64,000 nt of DNA from Photobacterium proteolyticum (lineage in GTDB: Bacteria > Pseudomonadota > Gammaproteobacteria > Enterobacterales > Vibrionaceae), in NCBI RefSeq assembly GCF_001939735.1, contig NZ_MJIL01000079.1, positions 62,370 to 126,369 of the forward strand. Direction: 5' to 3'. The position numbers were made by a program, and so were the translations under genes. The notes under the pieces were generated by a model. The model saw nothing but the letters and a program-made list of their open reading frames with translations. It had not been told where the DNA came from and did not search any database. Below, in pieces: positions 44,974 through 54,911 of the stretch (its first letter is position 1; the number at the start of each line of letters is the position of its first letter).

Positions 44974-47900
44974 ATGAGCCAAACCCCAAACAACACGCCT
45001 GAATCGCAAGAAGACAAGCGACTCAACAAGCGTTTGAAAGACATGCCAATCGCTATTGTTGGTATGGCAAGTATCTTTGCAAACTCACGCTACCTGAACA
45101 AATTCTGGGATCTGATCAGCGAAAAGATTGACGCGATTACCGAAGTACCTGAAACACACTGGCGTCCTGAAGACTACTACGATGCGGATAAGAGCACCCC
45201 TGATAAATCTTACTGCAAACGTGGCGGCTTCATGCCGGAAGTAGACTTCAACCCAATGGAGTTTGGTCTACCGCCAAATATTCTTGAATTAACAGATACC
45301 TCACAGCTTCTTTCACTCATTGTGGCCAAAGAAGTGTTGGCAGATGCAAAACTACCGGCAGATTACGACCGTGACAAGATCGGCATTACACTCGGTGTTG
45401 GTGGCGGCCAGAAGATCAGCCAGAGCCTGAATGCCCGTCTTCAGTACCCTGTTCTGAAGAAAGTCTTCAAAAATAGCGGGATCAGTGACGAAGACAGCGA
45501 AATGCTGATCAAAAAGTTCCAAGATCAGTACATTCACTGGGAAGAGAACTCATTCCCTGGCTCGCTGGGCAACGTCATCGCAGGCCGTATCGCAAACCGC
45601 TTTGATCTTGGCGGTATCAACTGTGTCGTCGACGCTGCCTGTGCCGGATCCCTTGCCGCGCTTCGAATGGCCCTTGGAGAATTAGTCGACGGCCGCAGCG
45701 AGATGATGATCACCGGCGGCGTCTGTACCGACAACTCGCCGACCATGTACATGAGCTTCTCCAAAACACCGGCATTCACCACCAACGAAACCATTCAGCC
45801 TTTTGATATCGATTCAAAGGGAATGATGATTGGTGAAGGCATCGGCATGATCGCGCTGAAGCGACTGGAAGATGCCGAACGCGATGGCGACCGTATCTAC
45901 TCTGTTATCAAAGGTGTCGGCGCCTCTTCGGACGGTAAGTTCAAGAGTATCTACGCACCTCGCCCTGAAGGTCAGGCCAAAGCCCTCAAGCGTGCCTATG
46001 ATGACGCCGGTTTCGCCCCTCATACCCTTGGTCTGCTAGAGGCCCACGGTACCGGTACCGCTGCAGGAGATGTTGCGGAATTCAAGGGCCTGAGCTCGGT
46101 ATTCAGCGAAGATAACGACGAAAAGCAGCACATTGCATTAGGTTCGGTAAAATCGCAGATTGGTCATACCAAATCGACAGCGGGAACAGCGGGCCTTATC
46201 AAGGCTGCACTGGCACTGCACCACAAAGTGCTGCCGCCGACAATCAATGTCACTACCCCGAACCCGAAACTGGCTATTGAAGATTCGCCTTTCTACCTCA
46301 ACACCCAGACTCGCCCATGGATGCAGCGTGTTGATGGTACTCCGCGTCGTGCGGGTATCAGCTCATTTGGTTTCGGCGGTACCAATTTCCACGTCGTGCT
46401 TGAAGAATACAACCAAGAGCATGCCCGTGGTGACAAATATCGCCAACGTGAAGTTGCGCAAACATTACTGTTCAGTGCGCCGTCTCGAGACGCATTACTT
46501 GCAAGTTTGAAAGAATCGGCAGCAGATATTACAGGCAGCAACACCGATCTCCAGACACTGGCAAAAACTCATGGGTTACGTAACATTGATACCACCCATG
46601 CACGTTTAGGCCTCGTCGCTAAATCCGAACAAGACCTCCAGGCTCAGCTAAGCCAAGCCATTTCAACGCTTGAAAAGCAGACGAAAGCACACTGGCAGCT
46701 ACCAAACGGAACCAGCTACCGTGAATCTGCGCTTGTCTCTGAACAAGGTTCGGCGAAAGTCGCTGCACTATTTGCCGGTCAGGGCTCACAATACCTCAAT
46801 ATGGGTCGTGAACTGGCTTGCCATTACCCAGAAATGCGCCAGCAGCTCGCAAACGCCGACCAGGTCTTCGGCCAAAATAAGAAAACACCGTTGTCACAGG
46901 TGCTTTTCCCTATTCCGGCTTTCAACAAGCAAGACACAGCTGCTCAGGAAGCCCTGTTAACCAATACCGCCAATGCGCAAAGTGCAATTGGTGTGGTTTC
47001 TATGGGTCAGTACCAGCTTATGACCCAGGCCGGTTTCAAAGCCGACATGGTGGCGGGCCACAGTTTTGGTGAGCTCAGCGCACTATGTGCGTCGGGTGTT
47101 ATTTCCCAGGAAGATTACTACCAGTTGGCGTTCCAGCGTGGCAATGCCATGGCAGCCAAGCCTGCCGAAGGGGATAGCGGTACCATGTATGCCGTGATTC
47201 TCGAGGCAGATCAGCTAGCCGCCGTCGAGACCTGCATCGGCGAGTTCGATAGCGTAAGCATCGCCAACTACAATGCACCAACACAGTTGGTCATTGCCGG
47301 TCCGACCGACAAAGCTCAACTGGCCGCTAAAGCACTGACAGGGCAAGGCTTCAAGGCTATCCCTCTACCAGTGTCCGGCGCCTTCCACACCCCATTGGTT
47401 GCCCACGCGCAGAAACCATTTGCTGCCGCCATTGATAAAGCGACATTCAGTGCCCCGGCTCTGCCGCTTTACTCCAATGCAACCGGTGAGCTGTATAAGA
47501 GTGACGGCAAAGCCATCAAGAAGGCATTCAAGCAGCACATGCTGCAGTCAGTTCGTTTCAGCACTCAGGTTGAAGCAATGTACGATGCCGGAGCCCGGGT
47601 CTTTATCGAGTTTGGTCCGAAGAATATTTTGCAGAAGCTGGTTGAGAAAACCCTCGCGGAGAAAATCTCGAGCGAGCAGGCAACCGAACTTTGTACGATT
47701 AGCATCAACCCGAACCCGAAAGGTGACAGTGATCTGCAACTACGCCTAGCCGCCGTTCAGCTTGCTGTTGCGGGTGTTACGCTAGACAGTATCGACCCGT
47801 ATCAGGCCGATATCACCCAGCCAACTGCTACATCACCAATGAATATCAAACTCAATGCGACCAATTACATCAGTGATTCTACCCGAACCAAAATGGCCAA

Positions 47901-50900
47901 ATCATTGGCAACAGGAACGGTAAGCCCAGAAACTGAAATTGTCGAAAAAGTCGTTGAGAAAATTGTGGAAAAAGAAGTGATTAAAACCGAAATCCGCGAA
48001 GTACCAGTTGCCGCAGCGCAACCCGCTGAAGCTCCTGTAACAGCCCCCGTACAAACGCCAGCACCTGCACAGCCAATCAACCAGGCAGCATCACCGCTAG
48101 CTACTGGCGATGCATCATTGCATGCCTTCTTTGCAGCACAACAGCAGGCCGCTGAACTTCACCAGCAATTTTTGGCTATTCCGCAGCAATATGGTGATAC
48201 CTTCACAACCTTGATGACAGAGCAGGCGAAGATGGCTGCTTCTGGTATGGCTATCCCAGAGAGCCTGCAGCGCTCAATGGAAATGTTCCACCAGCATCAG
48301 GCTGAAACACTGAAAGCCCACGCGCATTACCTTGAGCTTCAGGCAAAGAGCAATAACTCTGCGTTAGGATTGCTATCTTCACAGCCTGCGTCACAGCCAG
48401 CTGCTGCGCCAACGGCAGTAGCTCCTGTTTCAAGAACTGTTTCAGCGCCGCTACAGCACGCTCCAGCAACTGCTGCGACACCTGTTGCTCAGGTGCCACA
48501 CACTGTCGCAGCGACTCCAGCTCCGGTAGCAGCACCCGAGCCAGTACAGGCCAGTGCCCCCGTTCAACAACCTGTGCAATCAGCGACACCGACACAACCA
48601 TCAATAACAGCACAATCACAGCCAGTAGCGCCTGTTCAAGCCGCAGCTCAGCCTGTTTCTGAAGCTGCAGCCACTGGGCAAACGGCCAATGCTGAAAACG
48701 TCATGCTGGACGTCGTTGCAGAGAAAACCGGTTATCCGACAGAAATGCTCGATCTTGATATGGATATGGAAGCTGATCTGGGTATCGACTCCATTAAGCG
48801 TGTTGAAATCCTGGGCACGGTACAAGAGCAGCTTCCTAGCCTGCCGGAACTGAACCCTGAAGATTTGGCTGAGTGTCGGACACTGCGCGAAATTGTCACC
48901 TACATGAACAGCAAGTTTCCAGCTGGCGCTGTATCGGCACCAGCGGTCTCTTCTGCCGCTCAACCAACACCAGCAGCCGCGCCAACATCAAATGGCCTTG
49001 ATGCAACGCAAGTTCAAATTACCATGCTGGAAGTGGTTGCAGACAAGACAGGTTACCCAACCGAAATGCTGGATCTAGAGATGGATATGGAAGCCGACCT
49101 AGGCATCGATTCCATCAAGCGCGTTGAGATCCTGGGGACAGTTCAAGATCAGCTACCTACTCTACCTGAGCTAAACCCGGAAGATCTGGCCGAGTGCCGT
49201 ACCCTAGGTGAAATCGTCACCTACATGAACAGCAAGCTACCTGCTTCTGTACCAGCAACTGCCATTGCACCTGTAACAACACCTGCATCAAATGGTCTGG
49301 ATGCAGCCCAAGTTCAGAGCACCATGCTAGACGTTGTCGCAGACAAGACTGGCTACCCAACCGAAATGCTCGACCTGGCGATGGATATGGAAGCCGATCT
49401 CGGCATCGATTCCATCAAGCGCGTTGAGATCTTAGGTACCGTACAGGATCAACTGCCAACGCTTCCTGAGCTAAACCCGGAAGATCTGGCTGAGTGTCGT
49501 ACGCTTGGCGAAATCGTTGACTACATGAACAGCAAGCTACCTGCAGTGGCAGTATCTGCAGCGCCAGCCTCGGCTACAGCAACTGCACCGGTATCAGCAC
49601 CAGCTGCAAGCGGCCTGGATGCGGCCCAAGTTCAGAGCACCATGCTAGACGTTGTTGCAGACAAAACTGGCTACCCGTCAGAGATGCTCGACTTAGCGAT
49701 GGATATGGAGGCCGATCTCGGCATCGACTCTATCAAGCGCGTTGAGATCCTGGGTACGGTTCAAGACCAGCTACCAACGCTGCCTGAGCTAAACCCTGAA
49801 GATTTGGCCGAGTGTCGCACACTGGGCGAAATCGTTGACTACATGAACAGCAAACTGCCTGCAGCGCCTGTCTCGACAACTGCGACGGTAGAAACGCCAT
49901 CACCAGTAGCCGCTACAGTTGCAGCACCAAATACAGCAACAGGTTCAGAAAACGGCTTAGATGCGGCACATGTACAAAGCACCATGCTGGATGTTGTTGC
50001 AGACAAAACCGGCTACCCGGCAGAAATGCTCGACTTGGCAATGGATATGGAAGCTGACTTAGGCATCGACTCTATCAAGCGAGTTGAGATCCTGGGTACA
50101 GTTCAAGACCAGCTACCGACTCTTCCTGAACTGAACCCTGAAGATCTGGCCGAGTGCCGGACACTGGGCGAAATCGTTACCTATATGCAAAGCAAGCTAT
50201 CAGGTTCCGCAACATCTGCCCCGGTGGTTGAAGCCATTGCTGAAACCGTAACTGAAGCTGCAAACGTAGAGCTTCCACCTCACAATGAGGTGGCGCTAAA
50301 AAAGTTACCGGCGGTAGATAAACTAACAGACTGTTTTTCCAAAGACGCATGTATCGTGATCACCGATGACGGTCACAATGCCGGCGTTCTGGCAGAAAAA
50401 CTCAGTGCTCATGGCCTTGAAGTTGCCGTAGTACGTAGTCCCCTATCTGCCGCTTCGCCACTGAACAGCGAAATTGCCAGCTACCCGTTAGCCAGTGTCG
50501 ATGAAGCCGGCGTAAAAGCCGTCATCACAGAAATTGAAGGCAAGCACAAAGCAATTGATGGATTCATTCACCTCCAGCCGGTTACAGCAGGTGCTCAAGC
50601 CGACAGCACAACAATTGCCTTGAACGGCGATGCGAAACACAGCATTTCAGTCGCGTTCTTGTTTGCCAAATTGCTTCATACCCAGCTGAACAGTTCGTCA
50701 ACATCAGGCCGCCACTGCTTCTTTACTGTCAGCCGCATCGATGGTGGTTTTGGCTACCATGATGCTGAGCAGCTAGCCAAGGCAGAACTGAACCAGGCTG
50801 CATTGTCTGGCCTGACGAAAACATTAAGCCACGAGTGGCCGAACGTGTTCTGTCGAGCTTTAGATATTGCTCCTGCTGTTGATGCTCGTCACCTTGCAGA

Positions 50901-52821
50901 AGCCATCACTGCTGAACTGTTTGATATTGATACTCAAACCGTCGAAATCGGCTTTTATGTGCCAAGTAATGGTGAATCGGGCCGAGCAACCTTAACGGCA
51001 GTAGAAGCAGGAGCCGCGCTAACGAAGAACACAGCAGCAAAGCTATCCAGCACAGATAAAGTACTGGTCACCGGCGGTGCTAAAGGTGTCACTTTCGAAT
51101 GTGCGCTAACACTGGCAAAACAGTGCAAGTCGCACTTCATCCTAGCCGGGCGCAGTAAGCATGTGTCAGCCAGCGAGTTGCCAGCATGGGCACAGGGCAA
51201 GCAAGAAAATGAGCTAAAACCTGCGGCCATTGCCCACCTTCAGGCTTCCGGTGACAAGCCAACGCCGAAGAAAGTCGATGCGCTATTAAAACCGGTATTA
51301 AGCAGCCTTGAAATCAATGCAGCACTAACCGCATTTGCCAATGTAGGGGCAAGTGCCGAATACCTCAGCCTGGATGTATCCAACAGTGAGTCTGTTGGCA
51401 AAACATTAGCAAGCCTGTCTCAGGGCGGTGACATCACCGGCCTGATCCATGGAGCAGGTGTACTGGCGGACAGACATATTCAGGACAAAACACTGGATGA
51501 GCTGAACCTTGTATACGGCACCAAGGTAGGTGGTCTGGAGGCGGTATTAAGCGCGCTAGATTGCAGCAAACTGAAACTGGTTGCGATGTTCTCGTCTGCA
51601 GCAGGCTTCTACGGCAACACGGGTCAGAGCGATTACGCGATGTCCAACGAAATCCTGAACAAGGCCGCGCTGCAATTCTCAGTACGTCACCCACAAGCGA
51701 AAGTCATGAGCTTCAACTGGGGACCTTGGGATGGCGGTATGGTCAATCCTGCGCTGAAGAAAATGTTCACCGAGCGCGGGGTATACGTGATCCCTCTACA
51801 AGCTGGTGCAGAACTATTCAGCACTCAGCTTCTGGGCGAAACTGGTATCCAGCTGCTTATCGGTTCAAGCATGCAAGGCGCTGAAAGCAAGGAAGACGCT
51901 GTAAAAAAGCCTGATGCGGAGTCTGTGCTGGTAGCAAAGAGTCCGCTGACAACAAGCATCACTGTAACTCGCGATCTTGACCCGAAAGCAATGCCTTTCA
52001 TCAAGGATCACTGCATTGCCGGTAACCCTGTGTTACCGACAGTATGTGCCATCCAATGGATGCGCGAAACAGCAGAAAAACTGTTAGGTGCGAACGTCAC
52101 TGTTCGCAACTACAAACTGCTTAAAGGCGTGATATTTGAAACGGACGATGTGCAGACCCTGACATTGACCCTGACACCGGAAACAAAACCGGGTACTAAG
52201 GCATATGGTCAAATCAAAGCCTTGATCAGTTGCCAGGGCCGACCTCAATATCAGGCGATGCTGGTTACAGAAACAGTCACTGACCCGGGAGAGCAACCGC
52301 AAGGAAAAGCCTTTGCGGCGAATACAAGCGAGCCAGTGACAACAGCGAAAGCCCTGTACAGCAACGGCACCCTGTTCCATGGTCCGAGACTGCAAGGTAT
52401 TCAGGCTGTCGAACGTTTCGATGAATCAGGTTTGCTGGCAACGTGTCAGCTACCGACGGTTGCTGATACCGACTGCGGAGCGTTTGTCGCCACCTTGCAT
52501 TCCGGTGGATGCCAGCCGTTCGCAGAAGACTATCTGCTTCAGGCGATGCTGGTTTGGGCAAGGTTGAAATACGGCGCAGCGAGTCTGCCTTCTGCAATTG
52601 GTGAGTTTGTTTCTTACCAACCGATGCGAGCAGGTGACAAAGGCAAGCTGGAACTAGAGGTCATTAAAACCACCTCCCGCTCTCTACAAGCCAACATCGC
52701 GCTCTACCATCAGGATGGTCGCCTGAGTGCCGTCATGAAAGGTGCCAAAGTGACGATCAGCAAGAACCTCAACGAGGCATTCTTGGTGAAGTCCGAGCCA
52801 GAAAAGGAGCTTCTGTCATAG
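44974..52821 (+). CDS. pfaA: PfaA: PUFA synthase subunit (KS-MAT-5xACP-KR-DH)
   Basis: 2615 residues, the large chain-extending subunit of the polyunsaturated fatty acid synthase. Domains in order: ketosynthase (~25-480, Cys223 in VDAACAGS, His in EAHGTGT and SQIGHTKS), malonyl-CoA acyltransferase (~595-890, Ser697 in GHSFGELS), a Pro/Ala/Gln-rich linker (~1000-1230), five acyl carrier proteins with LGIDSIKR (phosphopantetheine Ser 1273, 1380, 1480, 1586, 1700), ketoreductase (~2025-2300, VTGGAKGVTF) and a C-terminal dehydratase-like hot-dog (~2310-2600, FIKDHCIAGNPVLPT). Start ATG 44974 with GTGGAG eight bases upstream. The next gene, pfaB, begins at the last base of the stop, so translation is coupled. 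Confidence 0.96.
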   Translation: MSQTPNNTPESQEDKRLNKRLKDMPIAIVGMASIFANSRYLNKFWDLISEKIDAITEVPETHWRPEDYYDADKSTPDKSYCKRGGFMPEVDFNPMEFGLPPNILELTDTSQLLSLIVAKEVLADAKLPADYDRDKIGITLGVGGGQKISQSLNARLQYPVLKKVFKNSGISDEDSEMLIKKFQDQYIHWEENSFPGSLGNVIAGRIANRFDLGGINCVVDAACAGSLAALRMALGELVDGRSEMMITGGVCTDNSPTMYMSFSKTPAFTTNETIQPFDIDSKGMMIGEGIGMIALKRLEDAERDGDRIYSVIKGVGASSDGKFKSIYAPRPEGQAKALKRAYDDAGFAPHTLGLLEAHGTGTAAGDVAEFKGLSSVFSEDNDEKQHIALGSVKSQIGHTKSTAGTAGLIKAALALHHKVLPPTINVTTPNPKLAIEDSPFYLNTQTRPWMQRVDGTPRRAGISSFGFGGTNFHVVLEEYNQEHARGDKYRQREVAQTLLFSAPSRDALLASLKESAADITGSNTDLQTLAKTHGLRNIDTTHARLGLVAKSEQDLQAQLSQAISTLEKQTKAHWQLPNGTSYRESALVSEQGSAKVAALFAGQGSQYLNMGRELACHYPEMRQQLANADQVFGQNKKTPLSQVLFPIPAFNKQDTAAQEALLTNTANAQSAIGVVSMGQYQLMTQAGFKADMVAGHSFGELSALCASGVISQEDYYQLAFQRGNAMAAKPAEGDSGTMYAVILEADQLAAVETCIGEFDSVSIANYNAPTQLVIAGPTDKAQLAAKALTGQGFKAIPLPVSGAFHTPLVAHAQKPFAAAIDKATFSAPALPLYSNATGELYKSDGKAIKKAFKQHMLQSVRFSTQVEAMYDAGARVFIEFGPKNILQKLVEKTLAEKISSEQATELCTISINPNPKGDSDLQLRLAAVQLAVAGVTLDSIDPYQADITQPTATSPMNIKLNATNYISDSTRTKMAKSLATGTVSPETEIVEKVVEKIVEKEVIKTEIREVPVAAAQPAEAPVTAPVQTPAPAQPINQAASPLATGDASLHAFFAAQQQAAELHQQFLAIPQQYGDTFTTLMTEQAKMAASGMAIPESLQRSMEMFHQHQAETLKAHAHYLELQAKSNNSALGLLSSQPASQPAAAPTAVAPVSRTVSAPLQHAPATAATPVAQVPHTVAATPAPVAAPEPVQASAPVQQPVQSATPTQPSITAQSQPVAPVQAAAQPVSEAAATGQTANAENVMLDVVAEKTGYPTEMLDLDMDMEADLGIDSIKRVEILGTVQEQLPSLPELNPEDLAECRTLREIVTYMNSKFPAGAVSAPAVSSAAQPTPAAAPTSNGLDATQVQITMLEVVADKTGYPTEMLDLEMDMEADLGIDSIKRVEILGTVQDQLPTLPELNPEDLAECRTLGEIVTYMNSKLPASVPATAIAPVTTPASNGLDAAQVQSTMLDVVADKTGYPTEMLDLAMDMEADLGIDSIKRVEILGTVQDQLPTLPELNPEDLAECRTLGEIVDYMNSKLPAVAVSAAPASATATAPVSAPAASGLDAAQVQSTMLDVVADKTGYPSEMLDLAMDMEADLGIDSIKRVEILGTVQDQLPTLPELNPEDLAECRTLGEIVDYMNSKLPAAPVSTTATVETPSPVAATVAAPNTATGSENGLDAAHVQSTMLDVVADKTGYPAEMLDLAMDMEADLGIDSIKRVEILGTVQDQLPTLPELNPEDLAECRTLGEIVTYMQSKLSGSATSAPVVEAIAETVTEAANVELPPHNEVALKKLPAVDKLTDCFSKDACIVITDDGHNAGVLAEKLSAHGLEVAVVRSPLSAASPLNSEIASYPLASVDEAGVKAVITEIEGKHKAIDGFIHLQPVTAGAQADSTTIALNGDAKHSISVAFLFAKLLHTQLNSSSTSGRHCFFTVSRIDGGFGYHDAEQLAKAELNQAALSGLTKTLSHEWPNVFCRALDIAPAVDARHLAEAITAELFDIDTQTVEIGFYVPSNGESGRATLTAVEAGAALTKNTAAKLSSTDKVLVTGGAKGVTFECALTLAKQCKSHFILAGRSKHVSASELPAWAQGKQENELKPAAIAHLQASGDKPTPKKVDALLKPVLSSLEINAALTAFANVGASAEYLSLDVSNSESVGKTLASLSQGGDITGLIHGAGVLADRHIQDKTLDELNLVYGTKVGGLEAVLSALDCSKLKLVAMFSSAAGFYGNTGQSDYAMSNEILNKAALQFSVRHPQAKVMSFNWGPWDGGMVNPALKKMFTERGVYVIPLQAGAELFSTQLLGETGIQLLIGSSMQGAESKEDAVKKPDAESVLVAKSPLTTSITVTRDLDPKAMPFIKDHCIAGNPVLPTVCAIQWMRETAEKLLGANVTVRNYKLLKGVIFETDDVQTLTLTLTPETKPGTKAYGQIKALISCQGRPQYQAMLVTETVTDPGEQPQGKAFAANTSEPVTTAKALYSNGTLFHGPRLQGIQAVERFDESGLLATCQLPTVADTDCGAFVATLHSGGCQPFAEDYLLQAMLVWARLKYGAASLPSAIGEFVSYQPMRAGDKGKLELEVIKTTSRSLQANIALYHQDGRLSAVMKGAKVTISKNLNEAFLVKSEPEKELLS
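48697..50190 (+). repeat. Tandem ACP-coding repeat (5 units) in pfaA
   Basis: Five repeats, 300-340 bp apart from Ser codon to Ser codon (units begin near 48697, 49012, 49315, 49618 and 49975), each code for a near-identical ~75-residue ACP core separated by Ala/Pro/Thr linkers of 20-40 residues. Units 3-5 are closest, unit 1 most different (EKTG, DQ to EQ changes), which suggests recent homogenisation. Confidence 0.92.
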
Positions 52822-54911
52822 TGACTGACTCTTCCAATAAAGCGATGCCGTTGCGCATCGCTCTTTTAGCCCGGCCAGCATCTGCTGCTGGGCTTTCTGC
52901 CGATTGTTTTCCTTCGCTCCCAGCCGCTGAGGCAATCTCTGTTTCTGACTTTTCGGAACCCACGATTGTAGAGAACAGTGCTTTTGAGCAAGCGCTTCAG
53001 GCAGCCGTTGAGGCCGTCAATCAGGGTAAGCTCGTTCGACTCATCGCAGATGCCGAAAAGGGTAACTCGCAGCCAGACGTCTTGATGCTGGCAGGGTTAA
53101 CTGCGGCCCAGAACAAAATTCACCCTCATGCGTATCTTTCAGGTTTCGCTGATACTCTCGAGCAAGCTATTGCCCAGTCGCGCCGTCCAGCCGGTGATAT
53201 CACTCATCAGCAAGATTTTGACACGCTGACAGCCACTCAGAAGTTCGCGGCGTTCTGCCAGTTGATTGAAGATATTGCCGGGCGTTCGCTTTCAGAGCAT
53301 TACTGGTTTACCGAGCCGCACAAAGCACGAGTCGCCAGCCTCACGTTCAGTCAGCAAAGCAGTGTCGTATTGACTCAGGCGACAGGCCTGCAAGCGCCTC
53401 ACTCGTTGTTAAATCCAGCTAGGCTGCTGTTTATCGTCTCCGGGCAGAACGAAGCCGAGCTACAAGCAAAGCTGGATCAGCTAAGCCAAAACTTGGACCG
53501 TCTGACTGAAAGTGACAATGAACCAGATGCCCTGATCCGTCTGATGAGCGAAAACATCAGACACTATCTGGACCAGACAGCCAGTAAGCCTGATTCATCG
53601 AATCCGCAATCACAACAGGTCACTGTGCTTCAGGGGGCTTCCGTGGCTGCCGTGCAGCAGGAAATCTCTGCCCTCCGCAGTGCCCTTCCCAAGGTGATGG
53701 CCGAGCACAGCCACTACAAGACACCGGCGGGCAGCTGTTTCTCGCCATCACCAAACAGCCGTGGCGGCGTCGCATTTGTCTACCCCGGTGTTGGTACGGT
53801 ATATCCGGGCATTTTCCGCGAGTTACATCGCTATTTCCCGGCGCTTTACGCCCGCCTTGAGCGTGAAGGCAACCTCAGAGAGATGCTGCAGGCCGAAAAA
53901 ACATACGGCACAGACCCTGCTGACATGACGTTGGGCGAACTTGCCATTGCCGGTGTCGGTAGCAGCTACCTGCTAACCCAGCTGTTATGTAAAGAGTTTG
54001 CGGTGAAGCCTGATTTTGCCCTCGGCTACTCCAAGGGGGAAGCCTCAATGTGGGCCAGCTTGGGCGTATGGAAAAACCCGCATGCCCTGATCGAGATGAC
54101 CCAGACCAGCCCGATCTTCACCACGGCGATCTCCGGTAAGCTCACCGCCGTTCGTGAAGCGTGGCAGTTAGGTGACAACGATTCGATCACCTGGAATAGC
54201 TTTGTCGTCCGTAGTGAGCCGGAAGCCATTCAAGCTCTGCTGCCTGACTTTCCGCATGCTTACCTGGCCATTATTCAAGGTGATACTTGTGTGTTGGCTG
54301 GTTGTGAGAATGACTGTCGTGCCCTGCTTAAAAAGCTCGGCAAGCGAGGTATTGCTGCAAACCGGGTCACTGCAATGCACACGCCGCCGGCAATGAGCCA
54401 GCACCGGCAGGTCACTGATTTTTACTCTCAGCCACTTTGCGATCAGCTGCCAGAGCATATTCGCTTTATCAGTGCTGCTGGCCTCCTGCCCAAGAATCAA
54501 AGCAAGATCAGTAACCGAAATCAGCCTGTTCAGATTGATAGCCTGAGTATCGCAGACTCCATCGCCGATACTTTCTGCTCGACCTTGGATTTCACGGCGC
54601 TGATCCGCAGCGCACGTAAGCAGGGTGCCCGGTTATTTATCGAAGTGGGCGCAGACAGACAAACCAGCACGCTCATCGACAAGATCAACCGTGCTGATAA
54701 TGTGACAACCGAAAGTTGCACCATCGCGGCAAATGCCAAAGGCGGGGAAGATATTCTCACCCTGCTCAAATGTCTGGCTCAGCTCATCACACACCAAATC
54801 CCACTGTCGCTGGAGCCTTTGTTGCAAGGGCTTGAACAGCAGCAATTGAATACCTCGCCGGCAGAAAATATTTCTCTATCGGTGAACAAAATACAAGGAG
54901 AGCCAGTTTGA
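52821..54911 (+). CDS. pfaB: PfaB: acyltransferase subunit of PUFA synthase
   Basis: 696 residues; its acyltransferase domain is thought to help decide the final product (EPA or DHA). The N-terminal half resembles a degenerate ketosynthase-like region (FSQQSSVVLTQATGLQAPHSLLNPARLLF). The AT domain spans ~310-640, with PGVGTVYPGIF and Ser404 in FALGYSKGEASMWASLG. The start is GTG 52821, overlapping the last base of the pfaA stop by TAGTG. ATG at 52845 is a possible alternative, eight codons later. Its stop overlaps the pfaC start (TTGA). Confidence 0.92.
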   Translation: MTDSSNKAMPLRIALLARPASAAGLSADCFPSLPAAEAISVSDFSEPTIVENSAFEQALQAAVEAVNQGKLVRLIADAEKGNSQPDVLMLAGLTAAQNKIHPHAYLSGFADTLEQAIAQSRRPAGDITHQQDFDTLTATQKFAAFCQLIEDIAGRSLSEHYWFTEPHKARVASLTFSQQSSVVLTQATGLQAPHSLLNPARLLFIVSGQNEAELQAKLDQLSQNLDRLTESDNEPDALIRLMSENIRHYLDQTASKPDSSNPQSQQVTVLQGASVAAVQQEISALRSALPKVMAEHSHYKTPAGSCFSPSPNSRGGVAFVYPGVGTVYPGIFRELHRYFPALYARLEREGNLREMLQAEKTYGTDPADMTLGELAIAGVGSSYLLTQLLCKEFAVKPDFALGYSKGEASMWASLGVWKNPHALIEMTQTSPIFTTAISGKLTAVREAWQLGDNDSITWNSFVVRSEPEAIQALLPDFPHAYLAIIQGDTCVLAGCENDCRALLKKLGKRGIAANRVTAMHTPPAMSQHRQVTDFYSQPLCDQLPEHIRFISAAGLLPKNQSKISNRNQPVQIDSLSIADSIADTFCSTLDFTALIRSARKQGARLFIEVGADRQTSTLIDKINRADNVTTESCTIAANAKGGEDILTLLKCLAQLITHQIPLSLEPLLQGLEQQQLNTSPAENISLSVNKIQGEPV

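Noticed and set aside
44783-44974. 63-codon frame directly before pfaA
   Set aside because: No ribosome binding site and no known family. Kept only as a remark on the leader region.
48251-48619. 122-codon minus-strand frame opposite the pfaA linker
   Set aside because: Produced by the repetitive Ala/Pro/Gln codons of the linker; not a real protein.
48697-50190. Regular repeats that could suggest a CRISPR or satellite
   Set aside because: Units are ~300 bp, coding and in frame; they are the ACP domains of pfaA.
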